64,000 nucleotides of DNA from Deltaproteobacteria bacterium. Its GTDB lineage: Bacteria; Myxococcota_A; UBA796; UBA2385. Positions 26,537 to 35,444 of the stretch are shown here, in pieces; positions within the stretch are counted from its first letter, which is position 1, and each line of letters opens with the position of its first letter. The translations under genes were made by a program, and so were the position numbers. Where the stretch lies: positions 60,246 through 124,245 of the forward strand of contig JAGYJW010000016.1 in assembly GCA_018401435.1 (NCBI GenBank), in the 5' to 3' direction. The notes beneath the pieces were generated by a model, which was not told the origin of the DNA, did not search any database, and saw only the letters and a list, made by a program, of their open reading frames with translations.

Positions 26537-27807
26537 TGGCTGCCCTTCTTGTGGCGCAGCGCAGCACCCTGTCCCAGGTGATCATTCCAGGAGGCCGGGG
26601 CAAAGCCGTTGTCCACCGGCTCCATGGTGATGCAGCCCTCCACCGGGCAGACGATCTGGCAGAGGTTGCAGCCCACGCACTCGCTCTCGTCCACGATGGG
26701 CACGCGGATGCTGCCGTCGGGGGAGGGGTGGATGCACTGGTGGGCGCCGTCGTGGCAGGCCACCAGGCAGGCCTGGCAGCCGATGCAGGTCTGGGCGTCG
26801 ATCTTGGCCACGATCTCGTAGTTGAGATCCAGCTCGCCCCAGTCGCTATAGGCGGGCACCGCCTTGCCGACGAAGTCGTCGAGACGCTCAAAGCCGCGCT
26901 CGACCATATAGGTCTCCAACCCCTCGATCATATCGTCGACGATGCGGTAGCCGCGCAGCATCACCTCGGTGCAGACCTGCACGCTGGAGGAGCCCAGCAG
27001 CAGGAATTCCACGGCGTCCCGCCAGTTGGTGATGCCGCCGATGCCGCTGATGGGGATGTGGAAGCGGGGGTCCCGGGCCAGGGCCGCGGCCATGTGCAGG
27101 GCGATGGGGCGCACGGCCGCACCGCAGTAGCCGCCGTTGCTGGAGCGCTCGCCCACCGAGGGGTAGGGGACGAATTTATCAATATCAACGCCGATGATGC
27201 TCTTGATCGTGTTGATCAGGCTGACCCCGTCGGCGCCGCCGGCCTGGGCCGCCAGCCCATGGGGCAGGATGTCGCCCACATTGGGGGTGAGCTTCACCAG
27301 AACGGGCACGGTGGCGTATTCCTTGACCCAGGAGGTGATGCGCTCGTTCACCCGGGGCTCCTGGCCCACGGCCGAGCCCATGCCCCGCTCGCACATGCCG
27401 TGGGGGCAGCCGAAATTCAGCTCCAGCCCGTCGGCGCCGGCGTCCTCGCTGCGGGCGATGAACTCCTTCCACTCCTCCTTGGTCTCCACCATCAAGGACG
27501 CGATGATGGCGTGCTTGGGGAAGCGCTTCTTGACCTCGGCGATCTCGCGGAAGTTCACGTCGAGGGGCCGATCCGTGATCAGCTCGATGTTGTTGAAGCC
27601 CACGCCGGCGTTGCCCTTCCAACGGATGGCGCCAAAGCGGCTGGACACATTCTGAATGGGCTGACCCAGGGTCTTCCAGACGGCGCCGCCCCAGCCGGCG
27701 TCAAAGGCGCGCATGATCTGCTCGCCCGAGTTGGTGGGGGGGGCGCTTGCCAACCAGAAGGGGTTGGGCGAGACGATGCCGGCGGTATTGGAGGTGAGAT
27801 CAGGCAT
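26533..27807 (-). CDS. preA: NAD-dependent dihydropyrimidine dehydrogenase, subunit PreA
   Basis: A 424-residue flavoprotein, the catalytic half of bacterial dihydropyrimidine dehydrogenase, which reduces uracil and thymine to the 5,6-dihydro forms. The (beta/alpha)8 FMN domain opens ASAPPTNSGEQIMRAFDAGWGGAVWKTLG; ELNFGCPHGMCERGMGSA, KLTPNVGD and NGGYCGAAVRPIALHM (catalytic Cys) are all present. The C-terminal ferredoxin domain has two 4Fe-4S motifs, CIGCQACLVACHDGAHQC and CVGCNLCQIVCPVEGC. The start ATG 27807 is 11 bases after the preT stop, as in a PreTA complex. Probably cytosolic and induced by pyrimidines. Confidence 0.95.
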   Translation of the reverse strand: MPDLTSNTAGIVSPNPFWLASAPPTNSGEQIMRAFDAGWGGAVWKTLGQPIQNVSSRFGAIRWKGNAGVGFNNIELITDRPLDVNFREIAEVKKRFPKHAIIASLMVETKEEWKEFIARSEDAGADGLELNFGCPHGMCERGMGSAVGQEPRVNERITSWVKEYATVPVLVKLTPNVGDILPHGLAAQAGGADGVSLINTIKSIIGVDIDKFVPYPSVGERSSNGGYCGAAVRPIALHMAAALARDPRFHIPISGIGGITNWRDAVEFLLLGSSSVQVCTEVMLRGYRIVDDMIEGLETYMVERGFERLDDFVGKAVPAYSDWGELDLNYEIVAKIDAQTCIGCQACLVACHDGAHQCIHPSPDGSIRVPIVDESECVGCNLCQIVCPVEGCITMEPVDNGFAPASWNDHLGQGAALRHKKGSH

Positions 27808-27818
27808 GGTCGCTCCCT

Positions 27819-29126
27819 TCAGCTCAACGCACAGAGGTAGTCGTGGATGGCGATGGCGGCGTCGCGGCCTTCGGCGACGCCGTTGACCACCTCCTTGCCG
27901 CCGTTGGCGCAGTCGCCGCCGGCATAGACGCCGGGCCGGCCGGTGGCCTGGCCCGGGCCGACGACGACGCGCCCCCGCGCGACCTCGAGGCCCTGCAGGC
28001 CGGCAACGAGGTCGCCCAGCTTGCTCTGGCCGATGGCGAGGTAGGCGCGCTGTGCGGGCAGGTTGTGTTCGGAGCCGGGGATGGGCTGCTTGTGGGCGTC
28101 CAGGCGCACACAGCGCATGGCGCTGAGCTTGCCGTCGGCGCCTTCGAAGCCCACGGGCTGCACCTGCCAGGCGGCGCGCACGCCCTCCTTCTTGGCGGCA
28201 TCCCACTCGTGGGTGTAGCCCGACATGCCCGCCTCCTGGCCCCGGTAGGCCAGGGTGACCTCGGGCACGCCCAGGACGATCAGCTCGCGCACCACGTCCA
28301 GGGCGGTATTCCCGCCGCCGATGACCACGGCCTGGCAGACCCCGCTCAGGTCCTCCTGGCCGAGCTTGAAGCGCTCGATGAAGTCCACCGCGCCTTCGAC
28401 ACCGGCCAGGTCGGCCCCGGCCTCGGCCAGCCGGCTGTCCGGCCCCAGCCCGAAGGCCAGGAAGAGGGCGTCGTGCTTGAACTCAAGCTCTTCGAAAGAG
28501 ATGTCCTCACCGACATTCACGCCAAGCTCAACCTGGATGCCGCCAATGCCCAGCACCCAGTCCACCTCGTCCATGCCGCGCTGGGCGGGCATCTTGTAGG
28601 GGGCCACGCCGCTGGTATTGAGGCCGCCCAGCTGGGGGCGCTTCTCGTAGAGGGTGACCGCGTGGCCGAAGCGGCGCAGGCGGTGGGCGCAGGCCAGGGC
28701 GGCGGGGCCCCCGCCCACGATGCCCACGCTGCGCCCGCTGTCGGGCCCGGCCGCGTAATAGGCCCAGCCCTGCTCGAAGGCCGCGTCGGTGGCATAGCGC
28801 TGGAGCTTGCCGATCTGGATGGGAGGCACACCCATCTCGTTGTAGACGCAGTCCCCCACACAGAGCACCTCGACCGGACAGACCCGGGCGCAGGACATGC
28901 CCAGGATGTTGCTGTCGAAGATGGTCTTGGCCGAGCCCTTCAGGTTGCCCGTGCTGATCTTGCGGATGAAGGTCGGGATGTCGATCCCGGTGGGGCAGGC
29001 CTGGATGCAGGGGGCGTCGTGGCAGTAGAGGCAGCGGTGGGCCTCCACCATGGCCTGGTTGGGCGTATAGGCCGGTTTGGCGTCGGTAAAGACCGACTCA
29101 GACCGGTCCGCGGGCAGCTTGGGCAT
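27819..29126 (-). CDS. preT: NAD-dependent dihydropyrimidine dehydrogenase, subunit PreT
   Basis: A 435-residue partner of PreA that moves electrons from NAD(P)H via FAD and Fe-S clusters. The N-terminal Fe-S region has CLYCHDAPCIQACPTGIDIPTFI and GMSCARVCPVEVLCVGDCV. Two Rossmann signatures follow: VGIVGGGPAALACAHRLRRFG (FAD) and VVIGGGNTALDVVRE (NAD(P)H), with the closing PGVYAGGDCANGGKEVVNGVAEG that contacts FAD. The start at ATG 29126 keeps the Fe-S region intact. The gene is divergent from the PHP lipoprotein 100 bases upstream. It is the first gene of the preTA pair. Confidence 0.95.
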   Translation of the reverse strand: MPKLPADRSESVFTDAKPAYTPNQAMVEAHRCLYCHDAPCIQACPTGIDIPTFIRKISTGNLKGSAKTIFDSNILGMSCARVCPVEVLCVGDCVYNEMGVPPIQIGKLQRYATDAAFEQGWAYYAAGPDSGRSVGIVGGGPAALACAHRLRRFGHAVTLYEKRPQLGGLNTSGVAPYKMPAQRGMDEVDWVLGIGGIQVELGVNVGEDISFEELEFKHDALFLAFGLGPDSRLAEAGADLAGVEGAVDFIERFKLGQEDLSGVCQAVVIGGGNTALDVVRELIVLGVPEVTLAYRGQEAGMSGYTHEWDAAKKEGVRAAWQVQPVGFEGADGKLSAMRCVRLDAHKQPIPGSEHNLPAQRAYLAIGQSKLGDLVAGLQGLEVARGRVVVGPGQATGRPGVYAGGDCANGGKEVVNGVAEGRDAAIAIHDYLCALS

Positions 29127-29226
29127 CGGGACTCCAAGAGGGGGCACCATCCTACAGGATGCGGGGGCTGCCACGGTGCTGGCGTGGAATCGACACCGCC
29201 GCGCCGCTGCGGGTAGGGTGGGCGCG

Positions 29227-31902
29227 ATGCACCGTCTCGGAGCGCCCTTGTCCCGTCCAGTCGCCACGCTGCTCAGCCTGCTGGTCGCCTGCGCAGACCC
29301 GCCCTCGGGCGATGGCCGGACGCCGGTGCCGGCCGACAGCGCCACGCCCCTGGCCGACTGCCCGCCCGCGGGTGAGGCCCGGGCCCGGGTGATGGGCCCC
29401 GGCGAGGCCCTTCCCGGCGAGACGGCGGTGGGCACCGAGGGTGACTACATCCTGCAGAATGCGCATTCCGCCTTTGTGATCACCGAGCCCGGCAAGGGCT
29501 CCACCTATTACCACTACGGCGGCATCGTGGCCGACGCGGTGGCGATGGATGGCTGCGATTTTGATGGCGAAGACAAGCTGGACGAGGTGGCCATCGTGTT
29601 GGCCGACATCGATCTGGCGGACTTCGGGGGCTCGGTGCTGCGGGGCTTTCGGGGCGACCGGGCCGAGGTGCTGAGCGATGGCAGCGATGGCGGGCCGGCC
29701 ATCGTGCGGGTGACCGGCGCCGACGACACCTACTGGGTTGTTGAATACACGTTGATCCTGGCGGCGGCGGCCAGTGGGGGCAAGGCCCTGAGCGAGCCCT
29801 ATGGGATCGCCGTGGTGGTGGACTATATCCTCGAGCCCGACAGCCCGGTGCTGCGGGTGGATGTGGACGTCACCAATACCGGCGATGGCCCGGTGCAGCT
29901 GGCCGTGGCCAGCCTGCTGTCCTTTGGCGGCACCCTCGATCTCTATGGCTACGCCCCTGAGAGCATCAACTTTGGCGGCTTCAACCTTGGCTTTGGGATG
30001 CCGTGGCTGGTGGCCACCGACGGCGTGGACGCATTGGCCTATGGTGTGGAGGCCGGCAGCCTGGCCTATGTGGGCATCAGCGGCATCGACGTGGCCCTGG
30101 ACCTGATGCAGGCCGGCGCCTCGCCCATCGCGCTGAACCCGGGCCGCAGCGACAGCCGCAGCCTCTTCCTGGCGGTGGGCCGGGCGGGGGGCACCTCGGC
30201 CACCGAGCCCCTGGCGGCCGTCAACCCCGAGCCCATCCCCGGCAGCGCCTACACCCTGGGCCATGCCACCGCGCGGGTGGTGGACCCCGCTGGCGAGGCG
30301 GTGGCCAACGCCCGGGTGCGGGTGCAGGCCCGCGCGCCGGGTGCAGACTGGGGCACCGTGGACGAGGCGACGGCGGGCGCAGATGGGCGCTTCACCGTGC
30401 CCATGCCGGTCTTCGCCGAGCCCTGGGAGTGGCGCATCCTCGCCTCGGCGCCGGGCCGTCACGACAGCGCGCCCGTCGAGATCGCGGTCGGCGACAATGA
30501 GGTGGTTGTCCCCATCTCCGCCGTGGGCGCCCTGCGCCACGACCTGCGGGACGGCGAGGGTGCGCCTTCTCCTGCCCGCCTCGCCTTGGTGCCCGAGGGG
30601 GGCGGGCCCACCCTGGACCTCTGGCTGGCCGGCGAGGGCCTGGCGCCGGTGCCGCCGGGCACCTACGCCTTCACGGCCACCCGCGGCTATGAGTTTGCGC
30701 CGGTGACGGGCACGCTCACGGTGCCCGAAGGGGGCGAGGCCCCGCTGGACCTCAGCCTGGTGCAGGTGGTGGACAGCCGCGGCTTCGTCTCGGTGGACAC
30801 CCATGTGCACTCCTGGGACAGCCCCGACAGCCGGGTCAACCCCGCCGATGTGTTGCTGCACGCCGCGGCCCATGGCTTGGACATCGTGGTGCACACCGAG
30901 CATGAGCACATCGTCGATCGCAGCGACTTGCCCGTGCAAACCGGGCTGTCGGATTTCGTGGCCAGCATCACCGGGGAGGAGGTCACCGCCACCGTGCCCG
31001 AGCACCTGACCATGTTCCCCGCCGAGCCCGACGGCAGCCCCCGCGGCGGCATCGTCGAGTGGTATGGCCGGGACATCGACGAGCTCTTCGGCCTGATGCG
31101 CGCGCGCTCCGGCGGCGGCGTCAACCTGCTCAACCACCCCAGCTACCTCCGGGAGATCGGCTGGGACCGCATCCTGGCCGAGCCCACCCTGGACGACCCC
31201 ACCCTGCTGGGCCTGGCCCCCGACGCCGCGCTGTGGTCCTGGAACCTGGACGGCATCGAGGTGATGAATGGCCACGGATCTCCCTTTGACGGGGGCAATG
31301 GCCGCTTTGGGGACTGGCAGAGCATGCTCAACGCCGGGCACCCCCTGGTGGCCGTGGGCTGCAGCGACGACCATGGCGGCGACGAGGTGGGCTTTCCCCG
31401 CACCTATGTGCCCGTCTCCACCGACCGCGCCGCCGATGTGCCCATTGAGGAGGTGGTCACCGCCTTTCAGGGAGGGGCCGCCCTCGCCAGCGCCGGGGCC
31501 TTTGCCCGGCTGAGCGCCAATGGCGCCGGCCTGGGCGAGCTGGCCGCCGCCTTGGGGGGGACGGTGAGCCTGGACCTGCACATCGAGGCCATCCCCGAGA
31601 TTGACGTGCGCTTCGTCTCCATCTTCGTCAACTGCGACGAGGTGCTCAGCCTGCCCGCCACAGACCCCGATGGCGTGGTCAAGTTCAGCGAGGTCCTGGC
31701 CCTGAACCTGGACCAGGACGCCCACATCGAGGTGGCGGCCTTTGGCGAGCAGCGCCTTCCCTTGGGTCTACCCCAATACAACTCGCAGCAGGTGCCCCGG
31801 GTGTTGACCAGCCCCATCTACCTGGATGTGGACGGCAACGGGGTCTTTGACGCCCCGGGTGGCAAGGACTGCGTGGTGCTGCTGGAAGACCCGGGGCGCT
31901 GA
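29227..31902 (+). CDS. PHP-domain lipoprotein with carboxypeptidase-regulatory-like region, 891 aa
   Basis: A lipoprotein signal (MHRLGAPLSRPVATLLSLLVAC) precedes a large beta-rich region. Around residues 330-500 there are CarboxypepD_reg-like strands (ARVVDPAGEAVANARVRVQAR). The catalytic part, from about 515, has PHP metal motifs: SVDTHVHSWDSPDS, HTEHEHIVDRS, NLLNHPSYLREIGWD and VAVGCSDDHGGDEVG. PHP enzymes hydrolyse phosphoesters with a three-metal centre; secreted versions of this type are common in Myxococcota. It is transcribed against its neighbours and splits the pyrimidine genes. Its substrate is unknown, and the C-terminal PIYLDVDGNGVFDAPGG has a calcium-loop look. The insertion into the catabolic cluster may reflect later rearrangement. 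Confidence 0.8.
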   Translation: MHRLGAPLSRPVATLLSLLVACADPPSGDGRTPVPADSATPLADCPPAGEARARVMGPGEALPGETAVGTEGDYILQNAHSAFVITEPGKGSTYYHYGGIVADAVAMDGCDFDGEDKLDEVAIVLADIDLADFGGSVLRGFRGDRAEVLSDGSDGGPAIVRVTGADDTYWVVEYTLILAAAASGGKALSEPYGIAVVVDYILEPDSPVLRVDVDVTNTGDGPVQLAVASLLSFGGTLDLYGYAPESINFGGFNLGFGMPWLVATDGVDALAYGVEAGSLAYVGISGIDVALDLMQAGASPIALNPGRSDSRSLFLAVGRAGGTSATEPLAAVNPEPIPGSAYTLGHATARVVDPAGEAVANARVRVQARAPGADWGTVDEATAGADGRFTVPMPVFAEPWEWRILASAPGRHDSAPVEIAVGDNEVVVPISAVGALRHDLRDGEGAPSPARLALVPEGGGPTLDLWLAGEGLAPVPPGTYAFTATRGYEFAPVTGTLTVPEGGEAPLDLSLVQVVDSRGFVSVDTHVHSWDSPDSRVNPADVLLHAAAHGLDIVVHTEHEHIVDRSDLPVQTGLSDFVASITGEEVTATVPEHLTMFPAEPDGSPRGGIVEWYGRDIDELFGLMRARSGGGVNLLNHPSYLREIGWDRILAEPTLDDPTLLGLAPDAALWSWNLDGIEVMNGHGSPFDGGNGRFGDWQSMLNAGHPLVAVGCSDDHGGDEVGFPRTYVPVSTDRAADVPIEEVVTAFQGGAALASAGAFARLSANGAGLGELAAALGGTVSLDLHIEAIPEIDVRFVSIFVNCDEVLSLPATDPDGVVKFSEVLALNLDQDAHIEVAAFGEQRLPLGLPQYNSQQVPRVLTSPIYLDVDGNGVFDAPGGKDCVVLLEDPGR

Positions 31903-31912
31903 AGTCGCGGGC

Positions 31913-33250
31913 TCAGCCGGTGACCACCTTGTCGGTGGTGGCCGCGAGCCCCTTGCTGATGATGGCAAAGGTGTCGCGAATCTCGGCCTCACCGATGCAG
32001 AGAGGGGGGTTGCACATGAAGCTGCCCCAATGCATGAAGGTGAAGACGCCGTTTTCGCGCAGGAAGCTGTTGAGCGCGCCCATGGCGGGGTGGGTGCCAT
32101 TGTAGGGGGCCATGGGGGTGCCCGCGCGGTCCTGCTGCAGGTCGACGATGCCAAAGAGCCCGATGTTGCGGTAGGTCTGCACCGAGGGGTGGCGGTCCTT
32201 CAGCTTCTGCATCTCGTCCTTCATCACGACGCTCATGCGGGCGGCATTGCCCACCAGGTCCTCGTCCTCCATCACGTCCAACACCGCCAGCGCCACATTG
32301 CAGGCGAAGTTGTGGGCGTTGTAGGTCAGCCCGCCCCAAAAGACGTGGTCGTTGAAGTAGTTGCCGATCTCGTCGCGCATGGCCACCGCGCCCAGCGGGA
32401 TGTAGGAGCTGGTGAGGCCCTTGGCCATGGTGACCACGTCGGGCACGATGTCGCCGTGCTCGAAGGCAAAGGTCTTGCCCGTGCGGCCAAAGCCCGCCAT
32501 CACCTCGTCGCAGACCAGCAGGATGCCGTATTTGTCCAGCAAGGCGCGCAGGCCCTTGAGGTAGCCCTCGGGGGGGGGCAGGATGCCATTGGTGCCCGTC
32601 ACCGTCTCGATGAACATGGCAGCGATGGTCTGGGGGCCCTCGTACTGGATGATCTCCTCAAGATAGGTGAGGTTGTTCTTGACGATTTCGGCGTCGGTCT
32701 TGCCGAATGAATAGTCGTAGGGGGTGGGGTCCATGACCCGCACAACGCCGGGCATGCCGGGCTCGTTGGCCCAACGCCGGGGGTCGCCGGTGAGCTGCAT
32801 CGTGGCGTTGGTGGCGCCGTGGTAGCTGCGGTAACGGCTGAGGATCTTGGGGCGGCCCGAGTATTGGCGCACGATCTTGATGGCGTTCTCGTTGGCTTCG
32901 GCCCCACCCAAGGTAAAGAAGAGGGTGTTCATGTCGGCGGGCAGCAGGGCCGCCACCCGCTGGGACAGCCGGGCCCGGGCGTCGGTGGCCGAGCCCGGAA
33001 AGGCGTAGATCAGCCCGTCGGCGGCCTCCTTCATGGCGCGGACCACCTTGGGGTGGCTGTGGCCGATATTCACGCTCATCAGCTGGCTATTCCAGTCGAT
33101 CCAGCGCTGGCCATCGGGCCCGTAGAGGTAGAGGCCCTCCGCCCGGGCGATGGGCAGGGGGTCCACCTTGTCGCGGGCGGACCAGCTGTAGAGGGTGTGA
33201 CGCTTGCAGGCGTCGATCATGGCCTGGGTCTCTGCGGAGTGCTTGCTCAC
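31913..33250 (-). CDS. class III aminotransferase, probable beta-alanine/beta-aminoisobutyrate transaminase
   Basis: A 445-residue PLP enzyme of the acetylornithine/4-aminobutyrate class. GGAEANENAIKIVRQYSG, YRSYHGATNATMQLTG, LVCDEVMAGFGRTG (Asp that contacts the PLP nitrogen) and VVTMAKGLTSSYIPLGAV (PLP lysine) are present. By position it should transaminate beta-alanine or beta-aminoisobutyrate to malonate or methylmalonate semialdehyde for the MmsA-like enzyme two genes upstream. GTG 33250 follows GGGAG with good spacing; the longer N-terminus has no family similarity. The gene is the last of the transcript that begins with the ureidopropionase gene. Specificity is inferred from the context. 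Confidence 0.87.
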   Translation of the reverse strand: MSKHSAETQAMIDACKRHTLYSWSARDKVDPLPIARAEGLYLYGPDGQRWIDWNSQLMSVNIGHSHPKVVRAMKEAADGLIYAFPGSATDARARLSQRVAALLPADMNTLFFTLGGAEANENAIKIVRQYSGRPKILSRYRSYHGATNATMQLTGDPRRWANEPGMPGVVRVMDPTPYDYSFGKTDAEIVKNNLTYLEEIIQYEGPQTIAAMFIETVTGTNGILPPPEGYLKGLRALLDKYGILLVCDEVMAGFGRTGKTFAFEHGDIVPDVVTMAKGLTSSYIPLGAVAMRDEIGNYFNDHVFWGGLTYNAHNFACNVALAVLDVMEDEDLVGNAARMSVVMKDEMQKLKDRHPSVQTYRNIGLFGIVDLQQDRAGTPMAPYNGTHPAMGALNSFLRENGVFTFMHWGSFMCNPPLCIGEAEIRDTFAIISKGLAATTDKVVTG

Positions 33251-33313
33251 GGGGGCTCCCTGTCTGGAAGGGCAATCGTAGCGCGCCGCGGCCATCTCAG
33301 GCAGGGCAGGGGC

Positions 33314-33868
33314 CTATGGGCCGATCGCCGGACCCCGTGGGGGCGCTGCGCCTGCGGCCTCCAGGGCCTGGGCCAGGGCGACGAGCCGGGTGAGCTGGGC
33401 GGGCAGCGCCTCGGGGGCCTCGCCGCGAAAGCGCACCTGCAGTGTGGTTGGGCGGCGCTTGACCTCCCGCAGGTCGGCCAGGGGTCCCAGGGCGGCGGCG
33501 ACCCTCGCCCGCTCGGGTGGGGGCCCGTCGGCGACCATGCCCAGCTCGACCTCGGTCCAGCCGGGCAGCAGGGGCCGCTCCCGCGCCTCTTCGGCGAGCA
33601 GCCAGGTGCTGCTCCCCCGAATGTCGAAGTGCAGCCGCAGGGCCCGGCCGTCGATGGCGCCGGACAGGCGGTAGCGGCGGGCGCCGCTGCTGTGGGCTTC
33701 CACCAGATCGAGGCCCAAGGCGGCGGCGACAGCGGCCCAGCGGGCGGTGAAGACCGGAGCCCGCGCCGCCCGCAGGGGGCGCTCGCGCCAGGTCACGAAG
33801 GCCGCCGCACCCGCGCCGACCACGAACATGGCGACGGCGATGCCCAGGGTGATCAGGAGGGGCTCCAT
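33314..33868 (-). CDS. membrane-anchored hypothetical protein, 184 aa
   Basis: One N-terminal membrane segment (LLITLGIAVAMFVVGAGAAAFVTW, residues 4-27) followed by a soluble domain rich in alternating hydrophobic residues (TWLLAEEARERPLLPGWTEVELGMVADG). No family is recognised. It lies between mmsA (25 bases upstream) and the aminotransferase gene (63 bases downstream) and is probably co-transcribed with pyrimidine catabolism genes, although its topology and sequence give no hint of a role there. Start ATG 33868 is followed directly by the hydrophobic segment, which supports it. Confidence 0.55.
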   Translation of the reverse strand: MEPLLITLGIAVAMFVVGAGAAAFVTWRERPLRAARAPVFTARWAAVAAALGLDLVEAHSSGARRYRLSGAIDGRALRLHFDIRGSSTWLLAEEARERPLLPGWTEVELGMVADGPPPERARVAAALGPLADLREVKRRPTTLQVRFRGEAPEALPAQLTRLVALAQALEAAGAAPPRGPAIGP

Positions 33869-33893
33869 GCCGCCGGCCTGTCGCCGTGGGGGC

Positions 33894-35399
33894 TCAGTTC
33901 ATCCAGTTCTGGTCGCTCTGCAGGGCCCACTTGGTGGTGATCTTGCGCACCCGGGTCCAGAAGCGGAAGCCATCCCAGCCGGTGATGTTGCCGTGGCCGA
34001 ACTTGCTGTCGTTCCAGCCGCCGAAGCCGAAGGGCTCGCGGGGCACGGGCACGCCGACATTCACGCCGCACATGCCGGCCTCGGCCCGGCCCATCACCGC
34101 CCGGGCCACATCGCCCGAGGTGGTGTAGACGGCGCTGGCGTTGCCATAGGGGTTGGCATTCTCGACCTTCAGGGCCTCCGACAGATCCTTGACCCGCACG
34201 ATGGAGAGCACGGGGCCGAAGATCTCTTCCTTGGCGGCGGCCATATCGGGGGTGACGCCATCCAGGATGGTCGGCCCCACCCAGTAGCCGCCGGCATCGG
34301 CGCTCTGGCTGCGGCCGTCCACCACCACCGTGGCGCCGGCCTGCACCGCGCCGTCGATATAGCGCAGGATGCGGGCGACGCTCTCGGGGCTGTTGATGGC
34401 GCCCAGATCGTTGCCCAGCACGAGGCGGGCGGCGCGCACCTTGATCTCGTCGAGAATATGCTCCACATCGCCCACCGCGAGCAGGTTGGCGGCGGCCATG
34501 CAGCGCTGTCCCGCGCAGCCCGTGAAGCTGGCGACGATATTGTCGGCTGCCACGTCGATGTCGGCGTCGGGCACCACGATGAGGTGGTTCTTGGCCCCGC
34601 CCAGGCACAAGGCGCGCTTGCCGCTGGTGCAGGCGCGGCCGTAGACCATCTTGGCCACCTTGGTGCTGCCCACAAAGCCGAAGGCGCCGATGCCGGGGTG
34701 GTCACAGAGGGCCTCGACCACCTCGCGGGCGCCTTGCACCACCTGGAAGATGCCGTCGGGCAGGCCCGCCTCGCGCAGCAGCTCACCCAGGGCCAGGGTG
34801 GACAGGGGGGTCTGTTCGCTGGGCTTGAGGATGAAGGCGTTGCCGCCCACCAGGGCCTGGGGCAGCATCCACAGGGGGACCATCAGGGGGAAGTTGAAGG
34901 GGGTGACGCCGGCGACGATGCCGATGGGAGCGTACTCCACCTGGCAGTTGACCCCGCGGCTGACGTCGAGCTGGGTGCCGGCGGCGAGGTTGGGCAACGA
35001 GCAGCCATATTCGACGCATTCGACGCCCTTGAGCACCTCGGCCTTGGCCTCGTCATAGGTCTTGCCATTCTCGTGGCTGACCAGCCAGCTCAGGCTCTCC
35101 AGGTCGCGGAGCATCAGCTCGCGCAGGCGGTACATGACCTGGGCCCGCTCGCGCACGGGCAGGTCCTGCCAGACCTTGAGGTTCTTGCGGGCGGCCTGCA
35201 CGGCGGCGTCCACATCGCCGGCCCCCGACATCGTGACCTGGGCGATGGCCTTGCCATGGCGGGGGTTGACCACATCCAGGCTGCCGTGCGCGTCCACGGC
35301 GTCCACCCAGGCGCCCCCGATGAGGTTCCGGGCGTTGACCCAGGGGGTGAAGGCGTAGCTGGTGGCGGGAAAGGCGGGCAGGGGCGAGGGGGCGTTCAT
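33894..35399 (-). CDS. mmsA: CoA-acylating methylmalonate/malonate-semialdehyde dehydrogenase
   Basis: A 501-residue aldehyde dehydrogenase of the MmsA branch, which converts methylmalonate semialdehyde plus CoA and NAD+ to propionyl-CoA and CO2, and malonate semialdehyde to acetyl-CoA. TPFNFPLMVPLWMLPQAL, LCLGGAKNHLIVVPDAD and the catalytic Cys in FTGCAGQRCMAAN are diagnostic for this branch rather than ordinary ALDH, and PVPREPFGFGGWNDSKFG closes the fold. As the last step of the reductive pyrimidine route it yields acetyl-CoA from uracil and propionyl-CoA from thymine. It lies 45 bases after the transporter gene on the same strand. Confidence 0.95.
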   Translation of the reverse strand: MNAPSPLPAFPATSYAFTPWVNARNLIGGAWVDAVDAHGSLDVVNPRHGKAIAQVTMSGAGDVDAAVQAARKNLKVWQDLPVRERAQVMYRLRELMLRDLESLSWLVSHENGKTYDEAKAEVLKGVECVEYGCSLPNLAAGTQLDVSRGVNCQVEYAPIGIVAGVTPFNFPLMVPLWMLPQALVGGNAFILKPSEQTPLSTLALGELLREAGLPDGIFQVVQGAREVVEALCDHPGIGAFGFVGSTKVAKMVYGRACTSGKRALCLGGAKNHLIVVPDADIDVAADNIVASFTGCAGQRCMAAANLLAVGDVEHILDEIKVRAARLVLGNDLGAINSPESVARILRYIDGAVQAGATVVVDGRSQSADAGGYWVGPTILDGVTPDMAAAKEEIFGPVLSIVRVKDLSEALKVENANPYGNASAVYTTSGDVARAVMGRAEAGMCGVNVGVPVPREPFGFGGWNDSKFGHGNITGWDGFRFWTRVRKITTKWALQSDQNWMN

Positions 35400-35444
35400 G
35401 GATTCTCCGGATGCACAGGGGGCATAACCCAGACGAGCCGTGCG

